From: Weeksellaceae bacterium
GTDB lineage: Bacteria; Bacteroidota; Bacteroidia; Flavobacteriales; Weeksellaceae
Direction: 5' to 3'
DNA length: 64,000 nucleotides
Assembly (NCBI GenBank): GCA_949788275.1
Contig: OX460916.1
Span: 1,736,001 to 1,800,000, forward strand
The notes under the pieces are model-generated. The model was not told where the DNA came from. It saw only the letters and a program-made list of their open reading frames with translations, and made no database searches. Positions within the stretch are counted from its first letter, which is position 1. Each line of letters opens with the position of its first letter. Shown here piece by piece: positions 9,606-19,535 of the stretch. A program made the translations under genes and the position numbers.

Positions 9606-9623
9606 AAACAAAAATTAAATCCA

Positions 9624-12600
9624 TTAATCAGGACACGCTTGATTTTCAAAACATTTCCATTCGAACGTGGCCCCTTCATCTGTTGTGGTATAAATCTTCA
9701 TACAATTATTTGTTGTATCGTAAACCGTCATACCTTCCACAAAATCAGTCACTGGAATCCCTATGGGTTTATCATCTGCATTAAAAGGAACACGGTTTAA
9801 GACAAAACCTTTGTTAGCCGATTCGAGCACTAACCAGGCTCCTTTGCGCACCATAGGCCAATTATCTTGGTTATCTATACTAGAACGATCTATACTGGTA
9901 ATACCAGTGATACTGTTTAAGGTTGTACCATTGGTAATTCCTGGTTTATAGCAGTACGCAAAAGGACAAGTCCAATCGATATAATAATCTTCTACCTCTC
10001 CATCTTGAGCGGCTAAGAAACTACGTTCATCCATTAAGGTAGATTCATCGTCGTTTAGAACAGACGTCGTTAAACGTAGGCGAACAAAGCTGCGTATAGG
10101 TTCATTATCACACCCTGCGATTGTTCCAACGTCATTCCATGTTACAGGAATAATTTGTTGAGTATCTGAGGGCGGTACAGCGATGACTTTCGTTTCAGAA
10201 GCTTCAAATCGACCATTGGCATTCCAATCGATAAAGGCATATACATAAGCGGTTTGACCTGTATTGTTGGTTAAAGGGATCTCTAATCTATAGGAGTTCC
10301 CTGCAATTTTAGCAGGCAATTGTCCACTGACAAAAGCATCTTCATCAATTAGCCCACCTTTTCCATCTAAATCATCACCATCGGCATTATTTGCGCTTCC
10401 AGAAATTGAAAACTGAGGTTCATCATCACTATCTGCTGCGTTGGCACCTAATTTTAATGGATTACCAGTTTGCGCATAGCGAATTTGGTGGCTAGCTTTG
10501 TCGCCTAGGTTATAGCGATCGTCGAGATCGCCATAATCAAAGGCATCATTTCCACAGACCGGACCGGTAGATGGTGGGTTTTTGAAATCAAATTCTTTAG
10601 GCCAATTTGTACACCCATTGCATCCGTCACTTCCTTCGATGGTATGCCCTACGTATCCATAACGGTCACTACCTTGTTTAATTAAGATGGAAATATGTCC
10701 ACCTGATTCTACATTCACCATCTTGCCTTTTAGAATTTTAGCACCACCGCCTTCTGTAACAGCGGTTAGAACACTTCTATCTATTCTATCGCCTGGAACA
10801 CCTGATTTATTACCAGAATCCTCCCCAGTAGAATAAGCTCTCTGTTGGTCTGTAATGACAAAGAATAATGGTGCAACAGCATCGTGATTATTGGCCGATA
10901 TCCAGTTTACTTTTCCTATTTTCTTTCTAATATTCGTTTGAACACCAGCGGCTTCTGGTTGTTCGTAAATATGGGTAATCTGCGTCCAAGAAGTCATTGA
11001 CATTCTATTGCCTAGTCCTAATTGACCAGATGCATTATCCCCTAACACAAATACATTTCCTTGCGCATCTCTTACATAATAGGAAGTGTAATCTATATTA
11101 TTAATATCTAATTGTTTAACAGGAAGTGAAACCCCTTGAGGAAGACTCATTTTGGTTGCATAACTTCTATTGGTTGCCATCTGACCATTTCCTAAAGAGA
11201 CATTGTTTCCCCATGTATAAAAATTATGGCCATCGGTTGCCATGATTGCACCACCACTTGTGCGCACATCTTTCATCCCTGTTAAAGGGGTTTCTGAATT
11301 CAGCATGACTTGATGCCAACCTTCGGCATTTCGGTTCCCATTCCCTTGTACAGTACTTCCTTGAACACTTGAATAAACCCATACTTCACCCGTTTTGGTA
11401 AGAATGGCAAGAGAGCCTATGGTTGCATTGCGGCCAGCATCGATTAATTGAATACTTGAAGGACTCACACCTGTAGGTAATCCGACTTGCGTCATGGCAG
11501 GTGAAGGATTGGTAATTACAGCTGATTTCCCCCAAACATATAAGCCCGAAGAGCTTAGTAAAAAATACTGATGATACGTTTGGGTTGACGATGCACCAGT
11601 TACCATTAGAGGCGTCCCAGCGAAATTGAAGCCGTTATACCCTGATTCAACTTTTGCGGGGGTTCCTTGATGGCTAGCCCCATCTCCATGGGCTGAATTC
11701 CCAAATACAAGCCAATCACCGTTGGCCGTTTTAATAATACTGGCATGGAATAAGGCTTGAGTAGGATCCATTAACCCTAAACGCTCATCGGTTGGATCAC
11801 AACCTGGAGCAACGGCAACTGTTGTATCTATTGGAAGTGTATAATCTTCGACTTCACCGTTGATTGGATAAGGACCATAAAGACCTGATGCTAAACCATC
11901 ACCTATAGAACGTTCGTCGATATCTTTGGTTAGCGCATTATCGGTTAATGGAGCAGAGGTAAGTCGAACTCGCATATAAGTCGATTCTGCTGTACCTGAA
12001 TAATGCGTCGTATACCAATACAATTTAGCCGTTTGACTACCTGAATTTGGAGACAAGGTTACAGAAGTATATTCATCTGAACTAAAATGGCCATCGCCAT
12101 TCATATCGATCCAAGCATGTAGTATAGCTGATGTTGTAAGATTATTTGTCACTTTAACAAGGGTACTGTATTCATTTCCAGGCATCAATTTCGGAAGAGG
12201 AATTACAATGCCATCTTCATCTAAACCATCGCCATTAATTCCATTGTTATCTGCTCCATCAGCCACATTTTGAGCTTGTGGTTCAGTATCTATGGTATCA
12301 CCAATTAGAAGACTAGCGTCTGGGATATGACGGGCAGGAACAAAATCACCTAATGTATTGTGATCATAAGACACGGGTGCATCACCATAATCTAGATCTG
12401 ACCCTACAGGGATGGTGTGATCTTCTATCTCTCCGACATTAAACACATTGGCGTATTGCCCTGTGCTTAATCCGTCACCAATAGATCTTTCATCAACCAA
12501 AAGTCCTGCAGCTCCTGTTAGATCTGATAAAGCTGCGTCTGACAAACGAAGGCGCATGTAGAGTTGACTCGGATTTCCCGTGATAACTGTTCTAGCCGCA

Positions 12601-15600
12601 AGCCATTTAAGCGTTACGATGGCTTTATCTGAATTCGTAGGTACAGGTGTCTGGACATATTCTAAGGCTTCAAAACGTCCATTATTATTAAAGTCGATCC
12701 AACCATAAAGAACTTTTGCAGCACCTGTTTTATTGGTTACTTTCACATTCAGTGAATATTCACGACCACCACCGGTGTACATGTGCGGAATAAGCAAACC
12801 GCCTTCATCATTTATACCTGAGTGATCATCACCTAGTGCAGTGCCTAGTTCGATTTGCTTCGCATTTTCTGTATCAGGAGGCGTATCACCAATAAACAAA
12901 GCATCACTCAATGCTTGTCTAGCTGTAATCAATACATCATTCGTGTTCATATCATAACTGTCTGGTGCGTCACCATAATCATAGGCACTACTCACCGTTA
13001 ATTGATAATCTTCAATTTCTCCTATACCTGGCACACCATATAGGCCTGTATTAAGACCATCACCTATAGAACGCTCATCGAACAATGTACCTGTAAGATC
13101 TGTTAAAGTTCCGTCGGAAATACGTAGACGCATGTACAACTTATCTATCCCCTCTGGAATTTTATTCGTATTGACGGCAGTCCAAGCTAAATTAACTGTT
13201 TGTTGACTATCGCTTGAAACGACATTTGCGGAAATCATTTCAGTGGCTTCAAAAACACCATTATTGTTCAGGTCAATCCATCCATATAATATTTTTGTGG
13301 CTCCCGTATTGTTAAATACACTTATCTGGGTTCTATAAATTGATCCTTTATAAAGAGGCATCAGTGCTGTAACACCATCTTCATCTAACCCATCGCCATT
13401 CTCTCCGTTGTTATCAGCTCCAGGTGCAACAGTATGTGGATTCTCTTCAATATCGATTGTTTCTCCGAGTCTTAATAAAGGAGAAAAAACTTGTCTTGGA
13501 GGAACACTGCTACCTGCATTATTTATTGAATATTCTTCAGGCGCATCACCGTAATCATAGAAATTGCTGACCAAAAACTGATAATCTTCGACTTCTCCAC
13601 TAAAGTTACTACTTCCGTAACTACGGGTATCCACCAATGTTTTATCGGCATCGTTCTGATTGATTAAATTTCCAGCAGAAGCTCTTAACCGAACATAGGT
13701 TTTCCCAGCAGCTAAAACAGAAGAAGAAATAGTAGCTGTGGTAGTTGCGGGCCAAGTAAAGGTAAATACATGAGACAATGTTGTACCAGTAACCGATCCT
13801 AAAACAACTTCATTTCCATTAAAAAGACCATCACCATTTAAATCGATCCAAGCATATAAATATTTATTGGCCGAAGTTGCGATGGAATTAATGGGTATTT
13901 TTAATGTAAAGGGTGATCCTATGGTAATGGTTTGAGGAGTAACAATTCCGTCCTCATCTAAACCATCGCCATTCTCCCCATTATTATCTGCCCCTGATGC
14001 GACAGGATTATTCATCAGTTCGTAATCGATTGTATTTCCTATCCTAAGTTCAGGTATTAAACCATTCGTATGTGAAGCAGGATCAGCGTTTTCGTAACTT
14101 ACAGGAACATCTCCAAAATCTCGTAAAACGGTTAATTGATAATCTTCAACCTCACCATAGGATATGATGCCATATTGACCCGTGATTAGTCCATCACCTA
14201 TGGCGCGTTCATCAACGACAAGGGGATTAATACCTGAGGCAAGCACATAATCTTCAATTTTAACACCTTGATCTGGTTTTATTAAACGAAGTCTCATGTA
14301 TAACTTATTCACATTTATAGCCATTAAAGCTGACTGAGCAGAAGTAAAAGATAATTTCACGGTATTTATTCCTGAAGCAACTGGCGTTATTATAACTTCT
14401 GAAGCTTCAAATCGACCGTTATTATTGAAATCGATCCATGCGTATAAAGTAGCGGCTTCTCCCGTACTATTATGAAGCGATACATTGTATGAATTTATTC
14501 CGTTGGCCTTAATAAAAAGCTGATTACTAGAAATTCCATCATCTGAAATCCCATCACCATTGGCTTCATTATTATTGTCACCAGGGTTAACCGACGACGG
14601 CTCTTCTTCCAACGTAAAAGTTTCCCCTAAATAAATAGAAGATGTAGGAAGATTACGAGCAGGGACAAAATTAATCGGGTCAGTTCCATCTTTGTCCATT
14701 TCATAACTGATGGGCGCATCGCCAAAATCGACTAATTTTTTTCCAATTTCAAAGCGATAATCCTCCACTTCACCGATGCTTGGAAGCGTATAAACTCCGG
14801 TTGTTCCACCATCACCTATAGAACGCTCATCGACATCTGTTGCATTATTATTTACGCCAGGGGTTTCAGTAAGTCTAATCCTTGCATATACATGTTTTAC
14901 ATCGTCTGGAATTAAAGAAGACTGCTCACCTCTGAAATAAAAAGTAACTTCTGATGTACCTAGCTCTGTCGATTTATACCCTTTGAGATTCCCTACGGCT
15001 TGCGTATAGGCTACTTCGGTCTCTTCAAATATTCCATTGTTATTAAAATCGATCCAAGCAATCATATTCGCCTTTTTTTCAGTCGTCACAGTCGTTAAAA
15101 AACTAAATGGAGTTCCTTTGATAATAACAGGTAAGTTGATTAAACCATCTTCCTCTAAACCATCTCCATTTGTTCCATTGTTGTCTGTACCTAAAGCAAC
15201 ACTATTGGCTACTTTTTCAGCTTCCACCGTTTTTCCGATATGATAAGAGGGATTAGCTATTTGTCGAGCGGGATATGAATCACCTGCCCCGTTATTTTCA
15301 TACACCAAAGGAGCATCACCAAAATCATATAAATTGACAGACAACTGATAATCCTCCACTTCTCCGTAGGGTACAACAAGCGAATGCGTTGCATCAGTTG
15401 TTGATTTAACACCATTTCCAATGCTTCGCTCGTCGATTAAACTACCACCATTGGCAGCCGATGTAAAATCATATAAGGGTATATTGGATAAGCGGAGCCT
15501 TAAATAAATCTTTTCCGTATCATTGGTTATAATCTTGGTTTGAAGTGCTGACCAAGAAAGATTTAAATAATTATCACCGGTTAAACTTGTCGTAGCAAAA

Positions 15601-17318
15601 GTATATTCATCTAATTGAAACTTTCCATCGCCATTCAAATCTAACCAAGCATATAAATATTTCGTTCCAGTTAATGTTTCGGGAATATTTATAGGAACAG
15701 TTATGGTGTAAGGTACACCAGGAGTAACACTTATAAAATCCGTTATTCCATCTTCATCAGCAACGCCTACGGCATTATCACCTACTGTATTATTCTCATT
15801 GGGTGAAATAACCGATGCGGGTTTGGTTTCGATATCGATTAGCTGACCAATTGTAAAACCTTCTAGATACGCATTACGAGCAGGTAAAGGATTACCATCT
15901 TTATCATTCTCAAAACTAGCAGGCGCATCTCCATAATCAAACGTATTGATTACCTCTATTTGATAATCTTCGACTTCTCCTTTCCCTATTAAAGCATGAT
16001 CATTCGCATTAGCTGTCGTCATGGCGCCATTACCAATACTTCTTTCGTCGATTAAAGCACCACCATTGGCAGCAGTTGTAAAATCGACCAATAAACGATC
16101 CGATAAACGCAATCGCATATACAGTTTTGTAGCATCATCAGCAATAAGGCCTGTTTTATCACCCGACCAAGTAAGGGTTTGAACTGTTTTACCAACCGTT
16201 GTGACATTCACGATCACATCTGCTACTTCATTGGCTTGAAACTTTCCATCGTTATTAAAATCAATCCAACCATATAAATACTTCGAAGTTACTGTTGGGT
16301 TTTTTACGGGAACAGTAATCGAATAAGGAACCCCTTTTCTAATGGAATGTTCATTGGATATGGAAAGCGCATCCTCATCTAAACCATCGCCATTCTCGCC
16401 ATTATTATCGGCCCCAGGAATAACGCTCTGAGGGGTTAATTCAACATCCGGCAAAACATTTCCTAGCAGTAAGCCTTCTAGCGGATAATGAACCGCTGGA
16501 CTGTAGACATTGTCTTTACTAAATTCATAGGATTTAGGCGCATCTCCATAATCGTATCTCGCTGAGGAAACACTATTCCAAGTGGAACCAACATGAATAG
16601 CATCGACTTCTAATGTAGGCGCATCCGCTAAGGTACCTTGTACAAGTGCAACAATGTTTAAACTTGCCACATCTGCACCTGCAGTAGCTGAATATTCTAC
16701 ATCAGCGGTGGTTGGTTCGCCAAATTCAGGATTAACATACAATTTAACAATATCATTATTGACTCCATCGACCACTTGATATTTTAATACCAACCTGAAC
16801 GTTGTGTTAAAAGGTCTGACCACTGTTTCATACACAGGAGTTCCTGAAATCGCTCCTCTGAGCACCCCAAAGCTGAATCCTTCGGCATTACTTCGAATAA
16901 ATATTTTAGGACCATAAGCCCCCATAGGGTTTCCTGTATACCCTAGCGAATAAAAGAAATCTCCTTTAGGGGTAGCGGCCGATACATTGACATGCAAAGA
17001 CGAATAAACCTCATCTTTAATCGTTGTAAATGTACGCTGTACATCTTGTCCGTTAGGAACCAATGCGACTTTATTTCCAAAACCATTGGCTATGGTATTC
17101 TGATAATTCAGGTTCCCTTGTGTAACTTTGATTGGATTTGTTGCTACAGTCCCAACTATTGTCCAATTGGCTGTAGTTAAAGTGGTTTCGGGAGGGTAAT
17201 TAAAACTTTCAGAAAGTTGAATTTGCCCAAATAAATTGGAGAGGGGGTTAAAAGCAATTAACACAATTGCCATTAAGCGGAAAAAATACTCCTTCAGATT
17301 GTAAAGTATTAATTTCAT
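9624..17318 (-). CDS. Giant secreted protein with nine GEVEDY domains, RCC1-like repeats and a cysteine-bearing C-terminal module
   Basis: The ATG at 17318 begins MKLILYNLKEYFFRL and a hydrophobic signal segment; an in-frame ATG at 17336 is possible. About 2565 residues. A beta-rich, lectin-like domain (about 30-250) comes first. Eight units of about 200 residues follow (about 255-1850), each running from YDYGDAPxSYE through an Asp/Asn/Gly-rich likely Ca-binding loop (DNNGxNGDGLDEDG), a YAWIDFNNNGxFExxE block and LYMRLRLSD, to DERSIGDG and GEVEDYxLxV. RCC1-like repeats (WGNN, LGDNASGQLGLGN; about 1855-2240) and a ninth GEVEDY unit follow. The last about 90 residues carry the YDTxxxCxKIY...WKCFENQAC module shared with the beta-helix proteins. 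No standard T9SS type-A tail is seen. Probably a calcium-stabilised adhesin or surface-layer protein. Confidence 0.9.
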   Translation of the reverse strand: MKLILYNLKEYFFRLMAIVLIAFNPLSNLFGQIQLSESFNYPPETTLTTANWTIVGTVATNPIKVTQGNLNYQNTIANGFGNKVALVPNGQDVQRTFTTIKDEVYSSLHVNVSAATPKGDFFYSLGYTGNPMGAYGPKIFIRSNAEGFSFGVLRGAISGTPVYETVVRPFNTTFRLVLKYQVVDGVNNDIVKLYVNPEFGEPTTADVEYSATAGADVASLNIVALVQGTLADAPTLEVDAIHVGSTWNSVSSARYDYGDAPKSYEFSKDNVYSPAVHYPLEGLLLGNVLPDVELTPQSVIPGADNNGENGDGLDEDALSISNEHSIRKGVPYSITVPVKNPTVTSKYLYGWIDFNNDGKFQANEVADVIVNVTTVGKTVQTLTWSGDKTGLIADDATKLYMRLRLSDRLLVDFTTAANGGALIDERSIGNGAMTTANANDHALIGKGEVEDYQIEVINTFDYGDAPASFENDKDGNPLPARNAYLEGFTIGQLIDIETKPASVISPNENNTVGDNAVGVADEDGITDFISVTPGVPYTITVPINIPETLTGTKYLYAWLDLNGDGKFQLDEYTFATTSLTGDNYLNLSWSALQTKIITNDTEKIYLRLRLSNIPLYDFTSAANGGSLIDERSIGNGVKSTTDATHSLVVPYGEVEDYQLSVNLYDFGDAPLVYENNGAGDSYPARQIANPSYHIGKTVEAEKVANSVALGTDNNGTNGDGLEEDGLINLPVIIKGTPFSFLTTVTTEKKANMIAWIDFNNNGIFEETEVAYTQAVGNLKGYKSTELGTSEVTFYFRGEQSSLIPDDVKHVYARIRLTETPGVNNNATDVDERSIGDGGTTGVYTLPSIGEVEDYRFEIGKKLVDFGDAPISYEMDKDGTDPINFVPARNLPTSSIYLGETFTLEEEPSSVNPGDNNNEANGDGISDDGISSNQLFIKANGINSYNVSLHNSTGEAATLYAWIDFNNNGRFEASEVIITPVASGINTVKLSFTSAQSALMAINVNKLYMRLRLIKPDQGVKIEDYVLASGINPLVVDERAIGDGLITGQYGIISYGEVEDYQLTVLRDFGDVPVSYENADPASHTNGLIPELRIGNTIDYELMNNPVASGADNNGENGDGLDEDGIVTPQTITIGSPFTLKIPINSIATSANKYLYAWIDLNGDGLFNGNEVVLGSVTGTTLSHVFTFTWPATTTATISSSVLAAGKTYVRLRASAGNLINQNDADKTLVDTRSYGSSNFSGEVEDYQFLVSNFYDYGDAPEEYSINNAGSSVPPRQVFSPLLRLGETIDIEENPHTVAPGADNNGENGDGLDEDGVTALMPLYKGSIYRTQISVFNNTGATKILYGWIDLNNNGVFEATEMISANVVSSDSQQTVNLAWTAVNTNKIPEGIDKLYMRLRISDGTLTDLTGTLFDERSIGDGLNTGLYGVPGIGEIEDYQLTVSSAYDYGDAPDSYDMNTNDVLITARQALSDALFIGDTPPDTENAKQIELGTALGDDHSGINDEGGLLIPHMYTGGGREYSLNVKVTNKTGAAKVLYGWIDFNNNGRFEALEYVQTPVPTNSDKAIVTLKWLAARTVITGNPSQLYMRLRLSDAALSDLTGAAGLLVDERSIGDGLSTGQYANVFNVGEIEDHTIPVGSDLDYGDAPVSYDHNTLGDFVPARHIPDASLLIGDTIDTEPQAQNVADGADNNGINGDGLDEDGIVIPLPKLMPGNEYSTLVKVTNNLTTSAILHAWIDMNGDGHFSSDEYTSVTLSPNSGSQTAKLYWYTTHYSGTAESTYMRVRLTSAPLTDNALTKDIDERSIGDGLASGLYGPYPINGEVEDYTLPIDTTVAVAPGCDPTDERLGLMDPTQALFHASIIKTANGDWLVFGNSAHGDGASHQGTPAKVESGYNGFNFAGTPLMVTGASSTQTYHQYFLLSSSGLYVWGKSAVITNPSPAMTQVGLPTGVSPSSIQLIDAGRNATIGSLAILTKTGEVWVYSSVQGSTVQGNGNRNAEGWHQVMLNSETPLTGMKDVRTSGGAIMATDGHNFYTWGNNVSLGNGQMATNRSYATKMSLPQGVSLPVKQLDINNIDYTSYYVRDAQGNVFVLGDNASGQLGLGNRMSMTSWTQITHIYEQPEAAGVQTNIRKKIGKVNWISANNHDAVAPLFFVITDQQRAYSTGEDSGNKSGVPGDRIDRSVLTAVTEGGGAKILKGKMVNVESGGHISILIKQGSDRYGYVGHTIEGSDGCNGCTNWPKEFDFKNPPSTGPVCGNDAFDYGDLDDRYNLGDKASHQIRYAQTGNPLKLGANAADSDDEPQFSISGSANNADGDDLDGKGGLIDEDAFVSGQLPAKIAGNSYRLEIPLTNNTGQTAYVYAFIDWNANGRFEASETKVIAVPPSDTQQIIPVTWNDVGTIAGCDNEPIRSFVRLRLTTSVLNDDESTLMDERSFLAAQDGEVEDYYIDWTCPFAYCYKPGITNGTTLNSITGITSIDRSSIDNQDNWPMVRKGAWLVLESANKGFVLNRVPFNADDKPIGIPVTDFVEGMTVYDTTNNCMKIYTTTDEGATFEWKCFENQACPD

Positions 17319-17546
17319 AAATAAATAAATTTGCATTACTGAGACAAGGTTATCATCAGTAACAGGTTATAGGAATCGGTTAAAAAAACAATACTACTTA
17401 TAACATAAAATAGTATTTATAAGTGTTCAAAATTATTTCAGTAAAACTGCAACGTCAAAAAGAATATTCAAGAAAAAGAATGCTCTTTTTAATGCTCTAA
17501 AATAAATTTTACTTATTCTTCAAATATAACAACACAATATTTAATT

Positions 17547-17571
17547 CACTATAGTCTAGGTGACTATAGTG
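17547..17571. promoter_or_regulatory. Perfect 10-bp palindrome upstream of the GEVEDY gene
   Basis: CACTATAGTC and GACTATAGTG flank a 5-nt spacer, about 230 bp upstream of the giant gene. The symmetry would suit a dimeric regulator or a hairpin; no protein can be assigned. Confidence 0.5.
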
Positions 17572-17717
17572 ATTAATACATTAGTCAGTATAGGTTACTT
17601 CAAGTAATACAATAATACTTATATGTGTAATAACAATATAAATAACTCATTTATGAAAGAGCCGTATTGGCATAGAATACAAAGAGATTTTTTTTATAAT
17701 AACCAGAATGATTTTTC

Positions 17718-17750
17718 TATAATTCAAGGATGAGTACCCCATGAATTATA
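17718..17750. repeat. Inverted repeat (TATAATTCA / TGAATTATA)
   Basis: Nine-base arms separated by 15 nt in the AT-rich spacer between the GEVEDY gene and the tandem-repeat tract. It could form a hairpin; no T-run follows on either strand. Function unknown. Confidence 0.4.
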
Positions 17751-17872
17751 CTATAAAAATGGATGAATTTTAATAGAAAAAAAGCTGCTAAATTTTAAAA
17801 AAAGCGAAAAACGAGTAGATAATAGTATTTTGAAATACTGAAATTTGATTCAGTTTAGAAATTTCCCTAGAA

Positions 17873-17990
17873 GTTAGTGGTTAGTTTTTAGTCGTTAGTG
17901 GTTAGTGGTGAGTAGTTAGATGTTAGTGGTTAGTGGTTAGTGGTTAGTGGTTAGTGGTTAGTAATTAGTAGTTAGATGTTAGTAGTTAGA
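17873..17990. repeat. TTAGTGG-type degenerate heptamer tract
   Basis: About 118 bp made of GTTAGTG, GTTAGTA and GTTAGAT units of 6-7 bp, most regular at 17925-17960. Short runs of the same unit occur at 4511-4564 and 8750-8760. It resembles simple TTAGTnn tracts of flavobacterial spacers rather than a coding or regulatory element. Confidence 0.85.
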
Positions 17991-18000
17991 TTTAGAAAAT

Positions 18001-18271
18001 TAAACCTTAAACTAAATTAAACTTTAAACTTATTAAACTTTAAACTTATTAAACCTTAAACTAAATAAACCCTAAACTAAATTAAACCTTAAACTAAATA
18101 AACCTTAAACTAAATAAACCCTAAACTAAATTAAACCTTAAACTAAATTAAACCTTAAACTAAATTAAACCTTAAACTAAATTAAACCTTAAACTAAATT
18201 AAACCTTAAACTAAATTAAACCTTAAACTAAATTAAACCTTAAACTAAATTAAACCTTAAACTAAATTAAA
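18001..18271. repeat. 17-bp tandem repeat array, about 16 units
   Basis: The unit TAAACCTTAAACTAAAT is repeated head to tail. The distal units (18001-18060) are degenerate and those nearest element A2 are perfect, a gradient typical of arrays that expand from one end. A single partial unit (ACTAAATTAAACC) precedes element A1 at 8791-8803. There are no spacers, so this is not a CRISPR. Confidence 0.92.
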
Positions 18272-18427
18272 CCTCGTTCATATTATATGTTCTAAAAGAA
18301 CATATAATATGAACGAGGTTGTGGCAAGGATAGAAGCGGCATCCTTTGCTGCCACCTTTACTTTCCATAGACCGAGATGCTCTTGCAGCAAAGATAGAGC
18401 GGATAGCCTGGCGCGGAGCGGCCACCC
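18272..18427 (+). repeat. Structured intergenic element, type A copy 2 (A2)
   Basis: Nearly identical to A1, with the same 22-bp hairpin arms (18272-18318) and core. One base change in the left hairpin arm relative to A1 (TTCTATG to TTATATG) is matched by the compensating change in the right arm, so pairing is kept. The outer GTGGC/GCCAC stem is also kept. It lies directly downstream of the purM terminator hairpin. Confidence 0.82.
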
Positions 18428-18464
18428 AAAAAAAATGCTGAATAAGACGAATCCTACCCAGCAT
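18428..18464 (-). terminator. Intrinsic terminator after purM
   Basis: On the minus strand a 12-bp stem (ATGCTGGGTAGG with CTTATTCAGCAT, three G-U pairs) is followed by eight T. The A1 copy of this hairpin differs by bases that keep pairing through G-U. It would end the purC-purF-purM transcript here and separate it from purN. Confidence 0.85.
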
Positions 18465-18484
18465 TAATAATCATGTGTAAACTT

Positions 18485-19474
18485 TTATTTTAAAACGATT
18501 TCATCGTCACCTGTTGTAATTTCGCCGATTAGCGCACTGCCTTCGACGGCTTTTAAAACGGCTTCTACGTTTGATTGTTCAACAACAACGATCATTCCGA
18601 CACCCATATTGAAGGTACCGAACATTTCGTGTTCTGCGATGTTACCACGTTTAGCTAATTCTTGCATAACGGTTGGAACTTGAATCGCAGCTTTATGAAT
18701 AACCGCCATTAATCCTTTTGGTAAAATACGGGGAACATTTTCGATTAATCCACCCCCAGTAATGTGGGCGATTCCAGAGACATCGGCAACAGCCTGGATG
18801 GCTTCAATATCTTTCTGGTATAGTTTTGTTGGCACCAATAAGGTTTCAAACAAAGGTTTTCCTTCAAATTCTTCTTGAAAATCGGTGAAGATACTGCGAA
18901 CCAAAGAGAATCCATTGCTATGAAAACCGCTTGAAGGTAAGGCGACAATGGCCTGACCCGCTTTGATTTTCGATCCATCGATAATTTCATCCCGTTCAAC
19001 AACGCCTACACAAAATCCGGCAACATCATAATCGCCTACTTTGTACATTCCTGGCATTTCGGCTGTTTCGCCTCCGATAAGAGCCGTACCCGTTTCTTTA
19101 CATGCTTTCGCAATTCCAGAAACGATTTCAGCAGCGACATTCGAGTCTAATTTTCCACAGGCTAAGTAATCTAAGAAGAACAAAGGTTTTGCACCATGGC
19201 ATAAGATATCGTTTGCACACATGGCAAAACAATCTATACCTACGGTATCATATACTTTTGCGTCTAAGGCAATACGAAGCTTAGTCCCTACACCATCGGT
19301 TCCCGATACCAATACGGGGTTTTTATAGCCGCTTAATTGGTAAAAAGCACCAAAACTACCCAGTCCATTTAAGACATTGTCGTTGTGTGTTTCGGCAACG
19401 GCTTGTTTTATTTTTGACACCGTTTGGTAACCTTCTTCCTTATCTACGCCAGCTTTTTTATATGTGTTGCTCAT
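18485..19474 (-). CDS. purM: Phosphoribosylformylglycinamidine cyclo-ligase (AIR synthetase)
   Basis: PurM closes the imidazole ring of FGAM to AIR using ATP. The 329-aa protein starts MSNTYKKAGVDKEEGY, has the GTDGVGTKL ATP-site segment (about residue 60), the DCFAMCANDIL block, the LIGGETAEMPGMY motif (about residues 136-148) and GGGLIENVPR near residue 240, all as in the family. It is the last gene of the purC-purF-purM run, 61 bp after purF, and is followed by a strong terminator at 18428-18464. Confidence 0.97.
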   Translation of the reverse strand: MSNTYKKAGVDKEEGYQTVSKIKQAVAETHNDNVLNGLGSFGAFYQLSGYKNPVLVSGTDGVGTKLRIALDAKVYDTVGIDCFAMCANDILCHGAKPLFFLDYLACGKLDSNVAAEIVSGIAKACKETGTALIGGETAEMPGMYKVGDYDVAGFCVGVVERDEIIDGSKIKAGQAIVALPSSGFHSNGFSLVRSIFTDFQEEFEGKPLFETLLVPTKLYQKDIEAIQAVADVSGIAHITGGGLIENVPRILPKGLMAVIHKAAIQVPTVMQELAKRGNIAEHEMFGTFNMGVGMIVVVEQSNVEAVLKAVEGSALIGEITTGDDEIVLK

Positions 19475-19535
19475 TTTAAGTATAAATTTGTTTGAATACA
19501 GATGGATAAATGGTTATCATCTTATTCTTAGGTGA

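Noticed and set aside
17873-17990. Telomere-like repeat or chromosome end
   Set aside because: Units are irregular TTAGTnn of a kind found elsewhere in the window inside ordinary spacers.
18001-18271. CRISPR array
   Set aside because: Units are 17 bp, head to tail, without spacers, and no cas gene is nearby.
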